DNA of 32,118 nucleotides from positions 1 through 32,118 of the forward strand of contig JASHOX010000093.1 in NCBI GenBank assembly GCA_030038415.1. Direction: 5' to 3'. Positions within the stretch are counted from its first letter, which is position 1; every line of letters begins with the position of its first letter. The notes beneath the pieces were generated by a model. That model made no database searches, was not told the DNA's origin, and worked only from the letters and a program-made list of their open reading frames with translations. This document shows, piece after piece, positions 7,451-15,208 of this stretch. Position numbers and translations under genes: made by a program. The stretch comes from Xanthobacteraceae bacterium. Its GTDB lineage: Bacteria; Pseudomonadota; Alphaproteobacteria; Rhizobiales; Xanthobacteraceae.

Positions 7451-7711
7451 TTAGCGATGCCAGTGGCCATGGATATGCGGATGACCATGCCAGCCGCCGC
7501 CACCGATCACGACGCTGGGGCCGCCGTAATAGTCGTAGTAAGGCCCGCCGCACGGATAGTTGTAGTAACCGCAGCCGCCGTAATAATCGTAATACGGCGC
7601 GCCGATGCCAACGCCGACCGGTCCGACGCGGACGCCAACCTGTGCCATCGCTGGCGCGGCAGCGGTCAGCAACACCGCCGCCGTGGCGGCTCCAAGCATA
7701 AGTCTCTTCAT
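7451..7711 (-). CDS. Small secreted Gly/Tyr-rich protein with His-rich tail
   Basis: This 86-residue protein begins with a clear signal peptide (MKRLMLGAATAAVLLTAAAPAMA, cleavage before QVG). The mature part is very low in complexity. The segment PYYDYYGG occurs twice, separated by a Cys-containing YYNYPCGG-like segment. The C-terminus packs six His into the last 13 residues (WHGHPHIHGHWHR), a possible metal-binding tail. Similar short Gly/Tyr-rich exported proteins of unknown role are frequent in Rhizobiales. The ATG has an AGAGGAGA ribosome binding site, and the gene has its own promoter candidate and a strong terminator, so it is monocistronic. Envelope location is inferred from the signal peptide; function is unknown. 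Confidence 0.85.
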   Translation of the reverse strand: MKRLMLGAATAAVLLTAAAPAMAQVGVRVGPVGVGIGAPYYDYYGGCGYYNYPCGGPYYDYYGGPSVVIGGGGWHGHPHIHGHWHR

Positions 7712-7718
7712 TGTTGTC

Positions 7719-7745
7719 TCTCCTCTGATCGTGGTTCAGAGGAGA
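7719..7745 (-). promoter_or_regulatory. Inverted repeat covering the ribosome binding site of the Gly/Tyr/His-rich gene
   Basis: TCTCCTCTGA (7719-7728) and TCAGAGGAGA (7736-7745) are perfect 10-bp arms with a 7-nt loop. In the minus-strand mRNA the 3' arm is the Shine-Dalgarno itself, 7 nt before the ATG, and the 5' arm is its exact complement. It could be an RNA switch that hides the ribosome site, or a DNA operator overlapping the transcription start. If the EcfG-like promoter just upstream is used, the transcript may begin inside the 5' arm and escape the fold. Confidence 0.5.
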
Positions 7746-7746
7746 A

Positions 7747-7772
7747 AACGCATGGCGGCGCAGCCGGGTTCC
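7747..7772 (-). promoter_or_regulatory. EcfG-type general stress promoter (GGAAC-N17-CGTT)
   Basis: On the minus strand GGAAC (7772-7768) is followed after 17 nt by CGTT (7750-7747). This matches the alphaproteobacterial sigma-EcfG consensus GGAAC-N16/17-CGTT exactly. It points at the Gly/Tyr/His-rich gene, whose ATG is 36 nt beyond the -10 element. Control by the PhyR/EcfG general stress response is therefore likely, though based on motif and position only. Confidence 0.6.
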
Positions 7773-7844
7773 GCGCCGGGGCTTGGCTCCGCCGTGAAGT
7801 TCCAGCAATTTTTTTTGGAACGAATTCGCGCTTTGCCGCGCAAC

Positions 7845-10800
7845 CTATTCGGCGGCAAGCGGCAGCGGTTCCGCTTCCTCATGCTCGGCATGGCCGCCCC
7901 GCAGCCATTCCTGGAAGCGATCGAGATAGAGATAGATCACCGGCGTGGTGAATAGCGTGAGCAACTGGCTCAATGCGAGCCCGCCGACCATGGAATAACC
8001 CAAGGGTTGACGCAGCTCCGATCCCGAGCCGTGGCCAAACATCAGCGGCAGTCCGCTCAACAGCGCCGTCATTGTCGTCATCACGATGGGACGGAAGCGA
8101 AGCAGACAGGCCTGCCGTATCGCCTCGCGCGGCGGCAATCCGGCGCGCTCCCGATTGATGGCGAAATCGACCAGCATGATGCCGTTTTTCTTGACGATGC
8201 CGATCAGCAAAATGATGCCGATGATGCCGATCACCGATAGGTCGAAGCCGCCAAGCATCAGCGCCAGCAGCGCGCCGACGCCGGCCGAAGGCAGCGTGGA
8301 CAAAATTGTCAGCGGATGGATGTAGCTTTCATACAGCACACCCAAGATGACGTAGACGACGACCAGCGACGCTGCGATCAGGATCGGCTCGTTCGATAGC
8401 GCCGCCTGGAACGCCTGAGCGTTGCCTTGGAACGTGCCGACCAGCGACGACGGCATGCCGATCTGGTCCGCAGCCTGCTGGATGGCGTCAACCGCCTGGC
8501 CAAGCGCCACGCCGGCCGGAAGATTGAAAGTAATGGTGACCGCCGGAAACTGGCCGGAATGGGACACCAGCAGCGGCCCGACATGACTGGTGTCAACGCT
8601 GACCAGTGTCGACAGGGGAATAAGCTGACCGTTCGTGGGCGCCTTGATGTAGAGCTGATTGAGCGTATCCAGCTTGCCCTGCAGTTCCGGCGTCACCTCG
8701 AGCACGACGTAGTAGGAATTATTGGTGAAATATTGCGTGACGTCAGTCTGGCCGAACGCGTCGTTGAGTGTGTTGTCGATGACCTGCGGCAGGATGCCGA
8801 AACGCGATGCGGCATCGCGGTTAATGGTAACGGTCAGCTGCGGGGCGGTGTTCATGGCGTCGGTGGCGACGTCGGCGAGCTGCGGCAGTGTCTTGAGCTT
8901 GGCCATGAGCCGCGGCGCCCAGGTATTGAGCTCGTGCAGATCGGGATCCTGCAACACGTATTGGAATTGACCGCGCGCGATGCGGCCGCCGACGGTGATG
9001 TCCTGCGCCGGCTGCAGGAACAGCCGGGCGCCTGGGATTTGCGCGAGCTTCGGCCGTAGCCGGTCGATAATTTGCGAGGCTGAGGCATTACGATCGTCGC
9101 GCAGTTTCAGTCCAACGATGAAGCGTCCGGTATTTTGCGTGTTGCCGTAGCTCGGACCGAAGAACGACCCGAAGTCGGCAACATCGGGATCCTGTTCGAT
9201 CACCGCGGATAGCTGCCGCTGGATTTCCTTCATTTTTTCCGGAGAGACGTCCTGGCCGGCTTCGGAAATTCCCAGCAGCAAACCGGTATCCTGGGTTGGG
9301 AAAAAGCCTTTCGGTATGGTCACGAACAGCACGCCGGTAACGCAGACGGTCGCCAGGAAGACCAGCAGCGTTATGAACTGATGCCGCAGCACCACATCCA
9401 GGCCGCGGCGATAACCGTCCAGCAGCGTGTCGAATCCCCACTCGATGGTGCGATAGAGACGGCCATGCTCGCGGTCATGCTCGCTGACCAGAAAGCGCGA
9501 GCATAGCATCGGCGTCAACGTCAAGGACACGACCACGGACACCAGGATCGCAGCGATGACCGTGATGGCGAATTCGTGGAACAGGCGGCCGACGATACCG
9601 CTCATCAGCAGCAGCGGAATGAACACGGCAATCAGCGAAATGCTGATCGACAGCACGGTGAAGCCGATCTCGCGCGCGCCCTTGATGGCCGATTGCAGCG
9701 GCGTGGTGCCGGCCTCCAGGTGGCGGAAGATGTTCTCGACGACGACAATGGCATCGTCGACCACGAAGCCGACCGCGATGGTCATGGCCATCAGCGACAG
9801 ATTATCGAGGCTGAATCCGGCGAGATAGATGATCGCGGTGGCGCCAAGCAGCGACAGTGGCACCGCCGTTCCGGGAATAAGCGTGGCATGAATGCTGCGC
9901 AGGAAAAGCAGGATCACCAGCACAACGAGGGCGCACGACAACAGCAGCGTGAATTCGACGTCCGTCACCGCGGCGCGAATAGTCTGCGTGCGGTCGACGA
10001 CGGTATCCAGATGGATGCCCGGCGGAATGAGCGAGTGCATGCCCGCCAGCGCCGCCTTAATGTTATCGACGGTGGCGATCACGTTGGCGCCCGGCTGCTT
10101 GAAAACCAGCAGCATCACCGCATTCTGCTGGCGATGCAGCGCTCCCAAAGTCACGTCCTGCGGTCCGGAGATCGCGTGGCCGACGTCGCGCACCCGAACC
10201 GGTGCGCCGTTACGATAAGCAATGATCACGTCGTCGTAGGGCTCCGCCGTGGTCAATTGGTCGTTGTCGGAGATCGTGAAGGTTTGCAGCTTGCCGAGCA
10301 TTGTGCCTTTGGCGGAATCCGTCGTCGCGTTCAAAAGCGCGGTGCGGATGTCCTCAAGCGTCAGCCCGCGCGCCGTCAGCTTGGAGGGATCGATCTGGAC
10401 GCGAATAGCCGGCCGCTGCTGACCGCCGATATTGACGATGCCCACTCCGCTGATCTGAGAAATCTGCGTGGCGACGACGTTCTCGGCAAAATCGTCGACC
10501 TTGGTCAGCGGTATGGTGTTCGACGTCGCTGCCACGATCAGGATCGGCGAGTCCGCCGGGTTCACCTTCTTATAGGTCGGAGGATTGGTGAGGTTTTTCG
10601 GAAGGTACGGACCGGCGGCCGTGATCGCGGCCTGCACGTCGCCGGCGGCGCCGTCGATATTGCGATTGAGGTCGAATTGCAGCGTGATCACGGTCGAACC
10701 GAGCGAACTGACCGAGCTCATCTGGGTGACGCCGGCGATTTGGCCGAACTGCCGCTCGAGGGGGGTCGCAACCGTGGCGCTCATGGTTTCGGGGCTGGCG

Positions 10801-10958
10801 CCGGCCAGCGTCGCCGTAACCTGAAGAGTGGGAAAATCGACTTGCGGCAGGGGCGCCACCGGCAGCAACGGAAACGCCACAATGCCGACCAGCGCCAACG
10901 CAGCCATCAGTAGCGACGTTGCGATCGGCCGGCGAATAAAAGCTTCTGAGAAATTCAT
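7845..10958 (-). CDS. RND efflux pump inner-membrane permease (HAE-1 family, MdtB/MdtC-like)
   Basis: This 1037-residue protein has full length for a proton-driven RND drug exporter. The N-terminus (MNFSEAFIRRPIATSLLMAA) and the periplasmic segment GASPETMSATVATPLERQF are typical of the MdtB/MdtC/MuxB branch. The proton-relay aspartates are present as D401 and D402 in GFVVDDAIVVVEN, equivalent to D407/D408 of AcrB. The second half ends with KKNGIMLVDFAI and a conserved last transmembrane helix. The ATG overlaps the adaptor's stop by 1 nt (TGATG), so both are translated from one message. No TolC-type channel gene is present; a shared outer-membrane factor elsewhere is assumed. Substrates are not predictable. 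Confidence 0.95.
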   Translation of the reverse strand: MNFSEAFIRRPIATSLLMAALALVGIVAFPLLPVAPLPQVDFPTLQVTATLAGASPETMSATVATPLERQFGQIAGVTQMSSVSSLGSTVITLQFDLNRNIDGAAGDVQAAITAAGPYLPKNLTNPPTYKKVNPADSPILIVAATSNTIPLTKVDDFAENVVATQISQISGVGIVNIGGQQRPAIRVQIDPSKLTARGLTLEDIRTALLNATTDSAKGTMLGKLQTFTISDNDQLTTAEPYDDVIIAYRNGAPVRVRDVGHAISGPQDVTLGALHRQQNAVMLLVFKQPGANVIATVDNIKAALAGMHSLIPPGIHLDTVVDRTQTIRAAVTDVEFTLLLSCALVVLVILLFLRSIHATLIPGTAVPLSLLGATAIIYLAGFSLDNLSLMAMTIAVGFVVDDAIVVVENIFRHLEAGTTPLQSAIKGAREIGFTVLSISISLIAVFIPLLLMSGIVGRLFHEFAITVIAAILVSVVVSLTLTPMLCSRFLVSEHDREHGRLYRTIEWGFDTLLDGYRRGLDVVLRHQFITLLVFLATVCVTGVLFVTIPKGFFPTQDTGLLLGISEAGQDVSPEKMKEIQRQLSAVIEQDPDVADFGSFFGPSYGNTQNTGRFIVGLKLRDDRNASASQIIDRLRPKLAQIPGARLFLQPAQDITVGGRIARGQFQYVLQDPDLHELNTWAPRLMAKLKTLPQLADVATDAMNTAPQLTVTINRDAASRFGILPQVIDNTLNDAFGQTDVTQYFTNNSYYVVLEVTPELQGKLDTLNQLYIKAPTNGQLIPLSTLVSVDTSHVGPLLVSHSGQFPAVTITFNLPAGVALGQAVDAIQQAADQIGMPSSLVGTFQGNAQAFQAALSNEPILIAASLVVVYVILGVLYESYIHPLTILSTLPSAGVGALLALMLGGFDLSVIGIIGIILLIGIVKKNGIMLVDFAINRERAGLPPREAIRQACLLRFRPIVMTTMTALLSGLPLMFGHGSGSELRQPLGYSMVGGLALSQLLTLFTTPVIYLYLDRFQEWLRGGHAEHEEAEPLPLAAE

Positions 10959-12124
10959 CAGCTTTTATCCGCCTGCTGCTTGACGGCGTCCGAGGAGGGA
11001 TTCGGAGTGCGGATGGCGACGCGCGTTCCGACGTCCAGTCGCGACTGACCATCGACCACCACACGCTCGCCGGCGTCCAGACCCTTTGTGGCGATGGCCA
11101 AGTCCTCGCTGACGGTTTCCGCCTCGATCGGACGCTGCTCGGCCGTGTTATCCGGCTTGATCACCCAGACGTAAAATCCGTCCGGACCGCGCTGCAACGC
11201 GACCGCCGGCACCGTCACGGCGTTCTTGCGTGTCGTGATCAAGATGTGGATATGCACGAATTCGCCCGGCCACAGCCGTTCGTCCTCGTTCGGGAACTCA
11301 GCCTTCAACTGGATTGTGCTGGTATTTTGATCGATCTGATTGTTGATGAGGAGAAGCTTACCCTCGGCAAGCTGTTGCTTGTTCTCCTGATCGAAGGCAA
11401 GCACCGAAACGGTGCCGTGCAGCATCGCCTCGCGCACCGGCGCGAGATCGCCTTGCGGCAGCGTGAAGATCACGGTGCACGGTTTGATCTGCGTCAGCAC
11501 CGTCAGCGGATTGATATCATTGGTGTGAATGATGTTGCCGATGTCGACCTGACGGAAGCCGACGACGCCATCGATCGGCGCTGAAATGGTGGCGTAATTG
11601 AGTTGCGTCTTCGCCGCCTCGATGGCGGCCTGGTCGGCGTCGATCGTCGCTTTGGTCGTGTCGACTTTGGCCTGTTGGGTGTCGACGTCCTGCTGCGTTT
11701 CGGCGTTCCGCAGCACCAGCGTCTTGAACCGCGCCAAGTCTTTCTCGACGTCGATCAGCTGCGCCTCGTCCTCGCTCTTCTTGGCTATGGCCTGGTCGAG
11801 AGCGGCCTGGAAGGGCGCTGGATCTATTTTTGCCAGCACGTCGCCTTTGCGGACGTCCTGGCCCTGGCGAAAATCGACGGAAATGATCTGGCCGTTGACC
11901 TGGGCGCGGATCGCCACGGTGTTAAGCGCCTGCACGGTGCCGAGCGCGTCGTAATAGATCGGGACGTCTTGTTGAGCTGCTTCGGTGACAACGACCGGAA
12001 CCGAAGGCGGCGCGGCCGTCGCCACCTGGGTGCTGCTGTGGCGCCAAAAAATGACCGCGGCGGCCACGCCCGCCACCGCGATGCCTGCAACCACATAAAT
12101 CGCCCGGGATTTTTGCCCGGTCAT
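10958..12124 (-). CDS. RND efflux periplasmic adaptor subunit (MdtA-like membrane fusion protein)
   Basis: This adaptor of about 388 residues links the RND pump to an outer-membrane channel. It has an N-terminal transmembrane anchor (IYVVAGIAVAGVAAAVIFW), a biotinyl-lipoyl-like hairpin (RAQVNGQIISVDFRQGQDV), and an alpha-hairpin of Lys/Glu/Gln-rich helices ending LNYATISAPIDGVVGFRQ. Beta-barrel and membrane-proximal domains follow (LWPGEFVHIHI, VPAVALQRGPDGFYVWV). An ATG at 12136 adds four residues but lacks a ribosome site. The ATG at 12124 has GAGGG 5 nt upstream and sits well downstream of the probable promoter, so it is preferred. It is the first gene of the efflux operon. Confidence 0.92.
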   Translation of the reverse strand: MTGQKSRAIYVVAGIAVAGVAAAVIFWRHSSTQVATAAPPSVPVVVTEAAQQDVPIYYDALGTVQALNTVAIRAQVNGQIISVDFRQGQDVRKGDVLAKIDPAPFQAALDQAIAKKSEDEAQLIDVEKDLARFKTLVLRNAETQQDVDTQQAKVDTTKATIDADQAAIEAAKTQLNYATISAPIDGVVGFRQVDIGNIIHTNDINPLTVLTQIKPCTVIFTLPQGDLAPVREAMLHGTVSVLAFDQENKQQLAEGKLLLINNQIDQNTSTIQLKAEFPNEDERLWPGEFVHIHILITTRKNAVTVPAVALQRGPDGFYVWVIKPDNTAEQRPIEAETVSEDLAIATKGLDAGERVVVDGQSRLDVGTRVAIRTPNPSSDAVKQQADKS

Positions 12125-12142
12125 CCACGCCCTCATGGTCTA

Positions 12143-12170
12143 GCTATACCTTGGTTCCGCAACCCCTCAA
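12143..12170 (-). promoter_or_regulatory. Sigma-70-like promoter of the RND efflux operon
   Basis: On the minus strand TTGAGG (12170-12165) is followed after 16 nt by TATAGC (12148-12143). Transcription would begin near 12136, leaving a short leader to the ATG at 12124. The match is moderate (four of six bases in each hexamer) and is the best pair in this gap. Confidence 0.4.
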
Positions 12171-12195
12171 AATCGTACTTTATTCCCCGATCCGC

Positions 12196-12208
12196 CCGGG
12201 TGACCCGG
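12196..12208. promoter_or_regulatory. 13-bp palindrome upstream of the RND promoter
   Basis: CCGGGT-G-ACCCGG is a perfect palindrome around a central base, 26 bp upstream of the proposed -35 element. Its position fits a binding site for a dimeric regulator of the efflux genes, but no regulator gene is nearby. GC-rich DNA makes chance occurrence possible. Confidence 0.3.
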
Positions 12209-12322
12209 CGCATCGATAGCACCGACTGCGAACTATATCGGACGGTTGGAGCGATCAATGGCTAGCGCATTAAAGTTAATTAAGGTGCGCGCGGCGCGGC
12301 CGGTTAAGGTTGCTGAATTAAC

Positions 12323-13594
12323 ATGGCCCCGGCGTGCGACTTGAGGCTTGATCCGGCCGCCGCCATCGTGGCTATTCCTATTGCAATCCCAATAGGAAAG
12401 CCGGCGTTCCAAGTGGTATCGCGGTCTGAAAATCCAGCTCTCAGTCCTCATTCTGGGCTTGCGGTCGTGCTGCGCGCTTTCGAAGGCGGGGGCGCGCAAC
12501 GCGATATGATCCTGCTCTGCAATGCGCTGGCCGTCAAAGGTGTCCGCATTGTCATTTTGGCGCTGCGCGTTGAAGGGCCGCTGCGCCGGCTTCTCGATCC
12601 CGCCATCCGCGTCGCCGAGGTTCCAGGACGTCAACTGCGTTACGCCGTTCCCGGCCTACGCCGCTTGATCCGCGACACCGCCCCGGCCGTCGTCGTCAGT
12701 TCGGAAGCAAGCCTCAATCTGTGTACGCTTGTTGCAGTACGCACACTGTCGCCGGCGAGCCGGCCCAAGCTTGTGTTGCGTGAGGTCGGCAGCCCGTCGA
12801 TCGCGCTGCACCGCGATCCCTATCTGCAGAACCGTATCGCTTATCGAATTCTGCGCCGCGCCTACGCCTATGCCGACCGCATCGTCACGCTCACCGACGG
12901 CGCGCGGCGCGACTTGGCGAGCAATTTTGCCGTCCCCGACCGATTGATTGCCGTGATGCTGACCAACGCGGTGGTGCCGCCGGCGACCGTCAGCCGGATC
13001 GCGCAGTGGGATGGTGAAACCGGCCGTGAGGATGATCTCATCGTCTGCATCGGCCGGTTGTCGCCGGAGAAGGATCAGCGCACCCTCATCCGCGCCGTGA
13101 GCCTATTGCCGCCGCGGCCTTGGCGTCTCGTCATCGTCGGCGACGGCCCGGAGCGCCCCGCACTGCAAGCTCTGGCGCGCGAACTCGGCGTTGGCGATCG
13201 TATCATCTTTGCCGGGGAAGTAGGTGACCCGTTCGGGTTTATGATGCGCGCGCGCCTCGCCGTCTGCGCCTCGGTCTACGAGGGCCTCGGCAACGCCGTT
13301 ATTGAGGCGCTGGCTTGCGGCACGCCGGTGATCTCGACCGATTGTCCCTACGGCCCGTCCGAAATCCTGCAAGGCGGACGCTACGGCACGCTGACACCAG
13401 TCGGCGATGCGCCGGCCATGGCGGCGGCGATCGCCGACGCGTTGCACACCGCTCCGGATCGTGCCGCCTTGAGAGCGCGAGGGCTGAACTATACGGCCGC
13501 GCGTGCCGCCGAGCGGTTTCTCGAAATTATTGCCGAGCTTCGGCCGCTGCCGGAAACCGCCAACAGCCCGCTCGCTGTCGCCAGTGCGTCGTAA
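12323..13594 (+). CDS. Glycosyltransferase family 4 (GT-B fold), polysaccharide locus
   Basis: This protein of up to 423 residues is a retaining GT-B glycosyltransferase that would add a sugar to the lipid-linked repeat unit at the cytoplasmic face. The C-terminal donor-binding half shows the usual features: VCIGRLSPEKDQRTLIRA, LVIVGDGPERPALQAL, and the EX7E-type stretch YEGLGNAVIEALACGTPV. The acceptor half carries VVLRAFEGGGAQRDMI, the typical start of such enzymes. About 45 residues of weakly conserved, Ala/Pro/Ile-rich sequence precede it. No better ATG exists, so 12323 is kept, although an internal GTG at 12467 would give a family-like start. It is followed after 11 bp by the deacetylase gene. 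Confidence 0.85.
   Translation: MAPACDLRLDPAAAIVAIPIAIPIGKPAFQVVSRSENPALSPHSGLAVVLRAFEGGGAQRDMILLCNALAVKGVRIVILALRVEGPLRRLLDPAIRVAEVPGRQLRYAVPGLRRLIRDTAPAVVVSSEASLNLCTLVAVRTLSPASRPKLVLREVGSPSIALHRDPYLQNRIAYRILRRAYAYADRIVTLTDGARRDLASNFAVPDRLIAVMLTNAVVPPATVSRIAQWDGETGREDDLIVCIGRLSPEKDQRTLIRAVSLLPPRPWRLVIVGDGPERPALQALARELGVGDRIIFAGEVGDPFGFMMRARLAVCASVYEGLGNAVIEALACGTPVISTDCPYGPSEILQGGRYGTLTPVGDAPAMAAAIADALHTAPDRAALRARGLNYTAARAAERFLEIIAELRPLPETANSPLAVASAS
12375..12398. repeat. Perfect 9-bp inverted repeat in the first codons of the GT4 gene
   Basis: TTCCTATTG (12375-12383) and CAATAGGAA (12390-12398) are perfect arms with a 6-nt loop. They lie in the poorly conserved N-terminal stretch of the glycosyltransferase. 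This may be a leader hairpin or operator if the true start is further downstream, or a chance fold in coding sequence. Confidence 0.4.
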
Positions 13595-13605
13595 GGCCGC
13601 CCGCC

Positions 13606-14406
13606 ATGTTCCAACCGCTGGTCAACGGAGTGTTGCGTAGGGTGGCGCGGCATTCGCGCTCAAAACCCTTTGCCATGCGCAACGCGGCGCCGCTGGTCAG
13701 CTTCACTTTCGACGACGTTCCGGCTTCGGCTTATACCAACGGCGCCGCGATCCTGGAACAGCACGGCCTGCGTGGAACTTTTTACATCGCCGCCGGCACA
13801 CTCGGGCAAGTGGAGGAGCATTGGCGCGTCATCGACCGCGAGCAGGTCCGCGCGCTCCATGATCGTGGCCACGAGATCGGCTGCCACACTTTTTCGCATG
13901 TCGGCGTCGATACGCTTGATGCCCGGATGCTGGACGAAGAGTGCCGGCATAATCGCGAGGTCCTGCGCGAAATCTGCGCGGGTCTCGACGTCACCAATTT
14001 CTGCTATCCGTTCGGCCGCGTCTCGCTGCCGCGCAAGCTCCAGCTCGATGATCGTTTCGACAGCTCTCGCGGAGTCTATGAAGGCATCAATGCCGGCGTG
14101 GTCGATCTTGCACTGCTCCGGGTGATCGAGCTGTACGATCGCACGCTGACGCGCGACAAGCTCGACCGCGTATTGCGGGAGACCCGCGCGCGCAACGGCT
14201 GGCTGATCTTCTACAGCCATGACGTCGCGGAGCCGCCGAGCTGGATCGGCGTGTCGCCGCGCTTGCTGCGCGAGACGATCGAGGCGGTGCAGGCGGAAAA
14301 TATCCGGTGCTTGCCGATACGCGACGCGCTTTCGGCAATCGGTTTCCGCCGCACAACGGAAGCTGCAGCGAAATTCAGCGCCCGCGCGGCGAGCGGGCCG
14401 CGATGA
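13606..14406 (+). CDS. Polysaccharide deacetylase (carbohydrate esterase family 4)
   Basis: This 266-residue NodB-homology enzyme removes N-acetyl or O-acetyl groups from a polysaccharide. Motif 1 is SFTFDDVP with D36 and D37. Motif 2 is the metal-binding H-x3-H in CHTFSH (H94, H98). Motif 3 is FCYPFGR at 132-138. All canonical CE4 metal and catalytic positions seem intact. No signal peptide is evident, as in cytoplasmic deacetylases of the holdfast HfsH type. The longer reading frame begins far upstream inside the glycosyltransferase, so the ATG at 13606 is chosen. It forms a two-gene unit with the GT4 gene. Its last 32 bp overlap the 3' end of the convergent WecG-type gene. Confidence 0.9.
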   Translation: MFQPLVNGVLRRVARHSRSKPFAMRNAAPLVSFTFDDVPASAYTNGAAILEQHGLRGTFYIAAGTLGQVEEHWRVIDREQVRALHDRGHEIGCHTFSHVGVDTLDARMLDEECRHNREVLREICAGLDVTNFCYPFGRVSLPRKLQLDDRFDSSRGVYEGINAGVVDLALLRVIELYDRTLTRDKLDRVLRETRARNGWLIFYSHDVAEPPSWIGVSPRLLRETIEAVQAENIRCLPIRDALSAIGFRRTTEAAAKFSARAASGPR

Positions 14407-15205
14407 AGATCCGCAGTATTTTCGGCGATTCGACCAAATAACGCCGCCACAAGCGTCCGGGCTCTCGCGCCAGACGGTAAGCCCATTCCAGACTGAGCCT
14501 TTGCAGCCAGCGCGGCGCGCGCGAGCGTGCGCCGATCAGGAAATCGATCGATGCGCCAACGCACAGCACAATGCCGGATTGGCGACCCAGTTCGGCGAGC
14601 TTGTGCGCGATCATCTCCTGAGCCGGGCAGCCGAGGCACAACAGCGCGATGTCCCAGCGACGGCTCAGGCAGGCCCGGGCGACGCCAAGCCGCCGTTCCG
14701 CATCATGGGCAAGACCCTGTGGCGCCGGCAGAATCTCGAATATCACGTTGGGATAAGCGGCGTGCAGCGCTGCTTCTGCGCCGCGCGGCGGTCCGACCAC
14801 AAGAATCCGCCGTGGCAGGCCCTGCCGGTCTTGCGCATTCAGGCGGGCAAGCAAGGCCGCGACAAGGTCGCTGCCGGTGACGAGCGGCAAGGCCCGCCGG
14901 TCGAGCCGCGCCAGCGCCCGCACAATGCGGCTGTCGCAAACCGACAGCCAGGCCGCCCGATAGATCGGCAGCAATCGCACCGGCTCCTCGTGCGCCGCGA
15001 CGACGTGATAAGCGTTCGGCGTCACCACGTAACGATAGGGCGCGCCGCAGCCCGCGGTGATGGCGTCGATCACTTCGCCTTGCGTCAACAGGGCGAACGG
15101 CAGGCCGAGGAATTCGGCATGAACGATTGCGCCGCCGTGAGGAACGAGCGGTGGTGCGATGTCCGCCGGCGCCGAAGGCGCCACTGTGCCGGGCGACCTG
15201 AGCAT
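14375..15205 (-). CDS. WecG/TagA/CpsF family glycosyltransferase
   Basis: This 276-residue inverting transferase (GT26) probably adds the second sugar, often N-acetylmannosamine or a glucose derivative, to an undecaprenyl-diphosphate-linked sugar. The substrate segment YVVTPNAYHVVAAHEEP, the Asp-containing SVCDSRIVRAL segment and PLVTGSDLVAALLA are recognisable. ALLCLGCPAQEMIAHKL and GIVLCVGASIDFLIG form the second conserved block, with the C-terminal SLEWAYRLAREPGRLWRRY membrane-binding tail. The ATG lies 3 bp after the flippase stop, so the two are one unit. The family includes HfsJ of Caulobacter holdfast synthesis, but orthology cannot be asserted from sequence reading alone. Confidence 0.88.
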   Translation of the reverse strand: MLRSPGTVAPSAPADIAPPLVPHGGAIVHAEFLGLPFALLTQGEVIDAITAGCGAPYRYVVTPNAYHVVAAHEEPVRLLPIYRAAWLSVCDSRIVRALARLDRRALPLVTGSDLVAALLARLNAQDRQGLPRRILVVGPPRGAEAALHAAYPNVIFEILPAPQGLAHDAERRLGVARACLSRRWDIALLCLGCPAQEMIAHKLAELGRQSGIVLCVGASIDFLIGARSRAPRWLQRLSLEWAYRLAREPGRLWRRYLVESPKILRIFIAARSPRGR

Positions 15206-15208
15206 CGG

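Noticed and set aside
9576..10913. Long plus-strand frame (445 codons) opposite the RND pump gene
   Set aside because: It is the antisense shadow of a strongly conserved pump, is rich in Arg/Gly/Asp/His, and has no ribosome site or family match.
12265..12325. CtrA full site (TTAA-N7-TTAA) before the first GT4 gene
   Set aside because: Several TTAA words are present, but their spacings are 2, 6 and 10 bases, none equal to 7.
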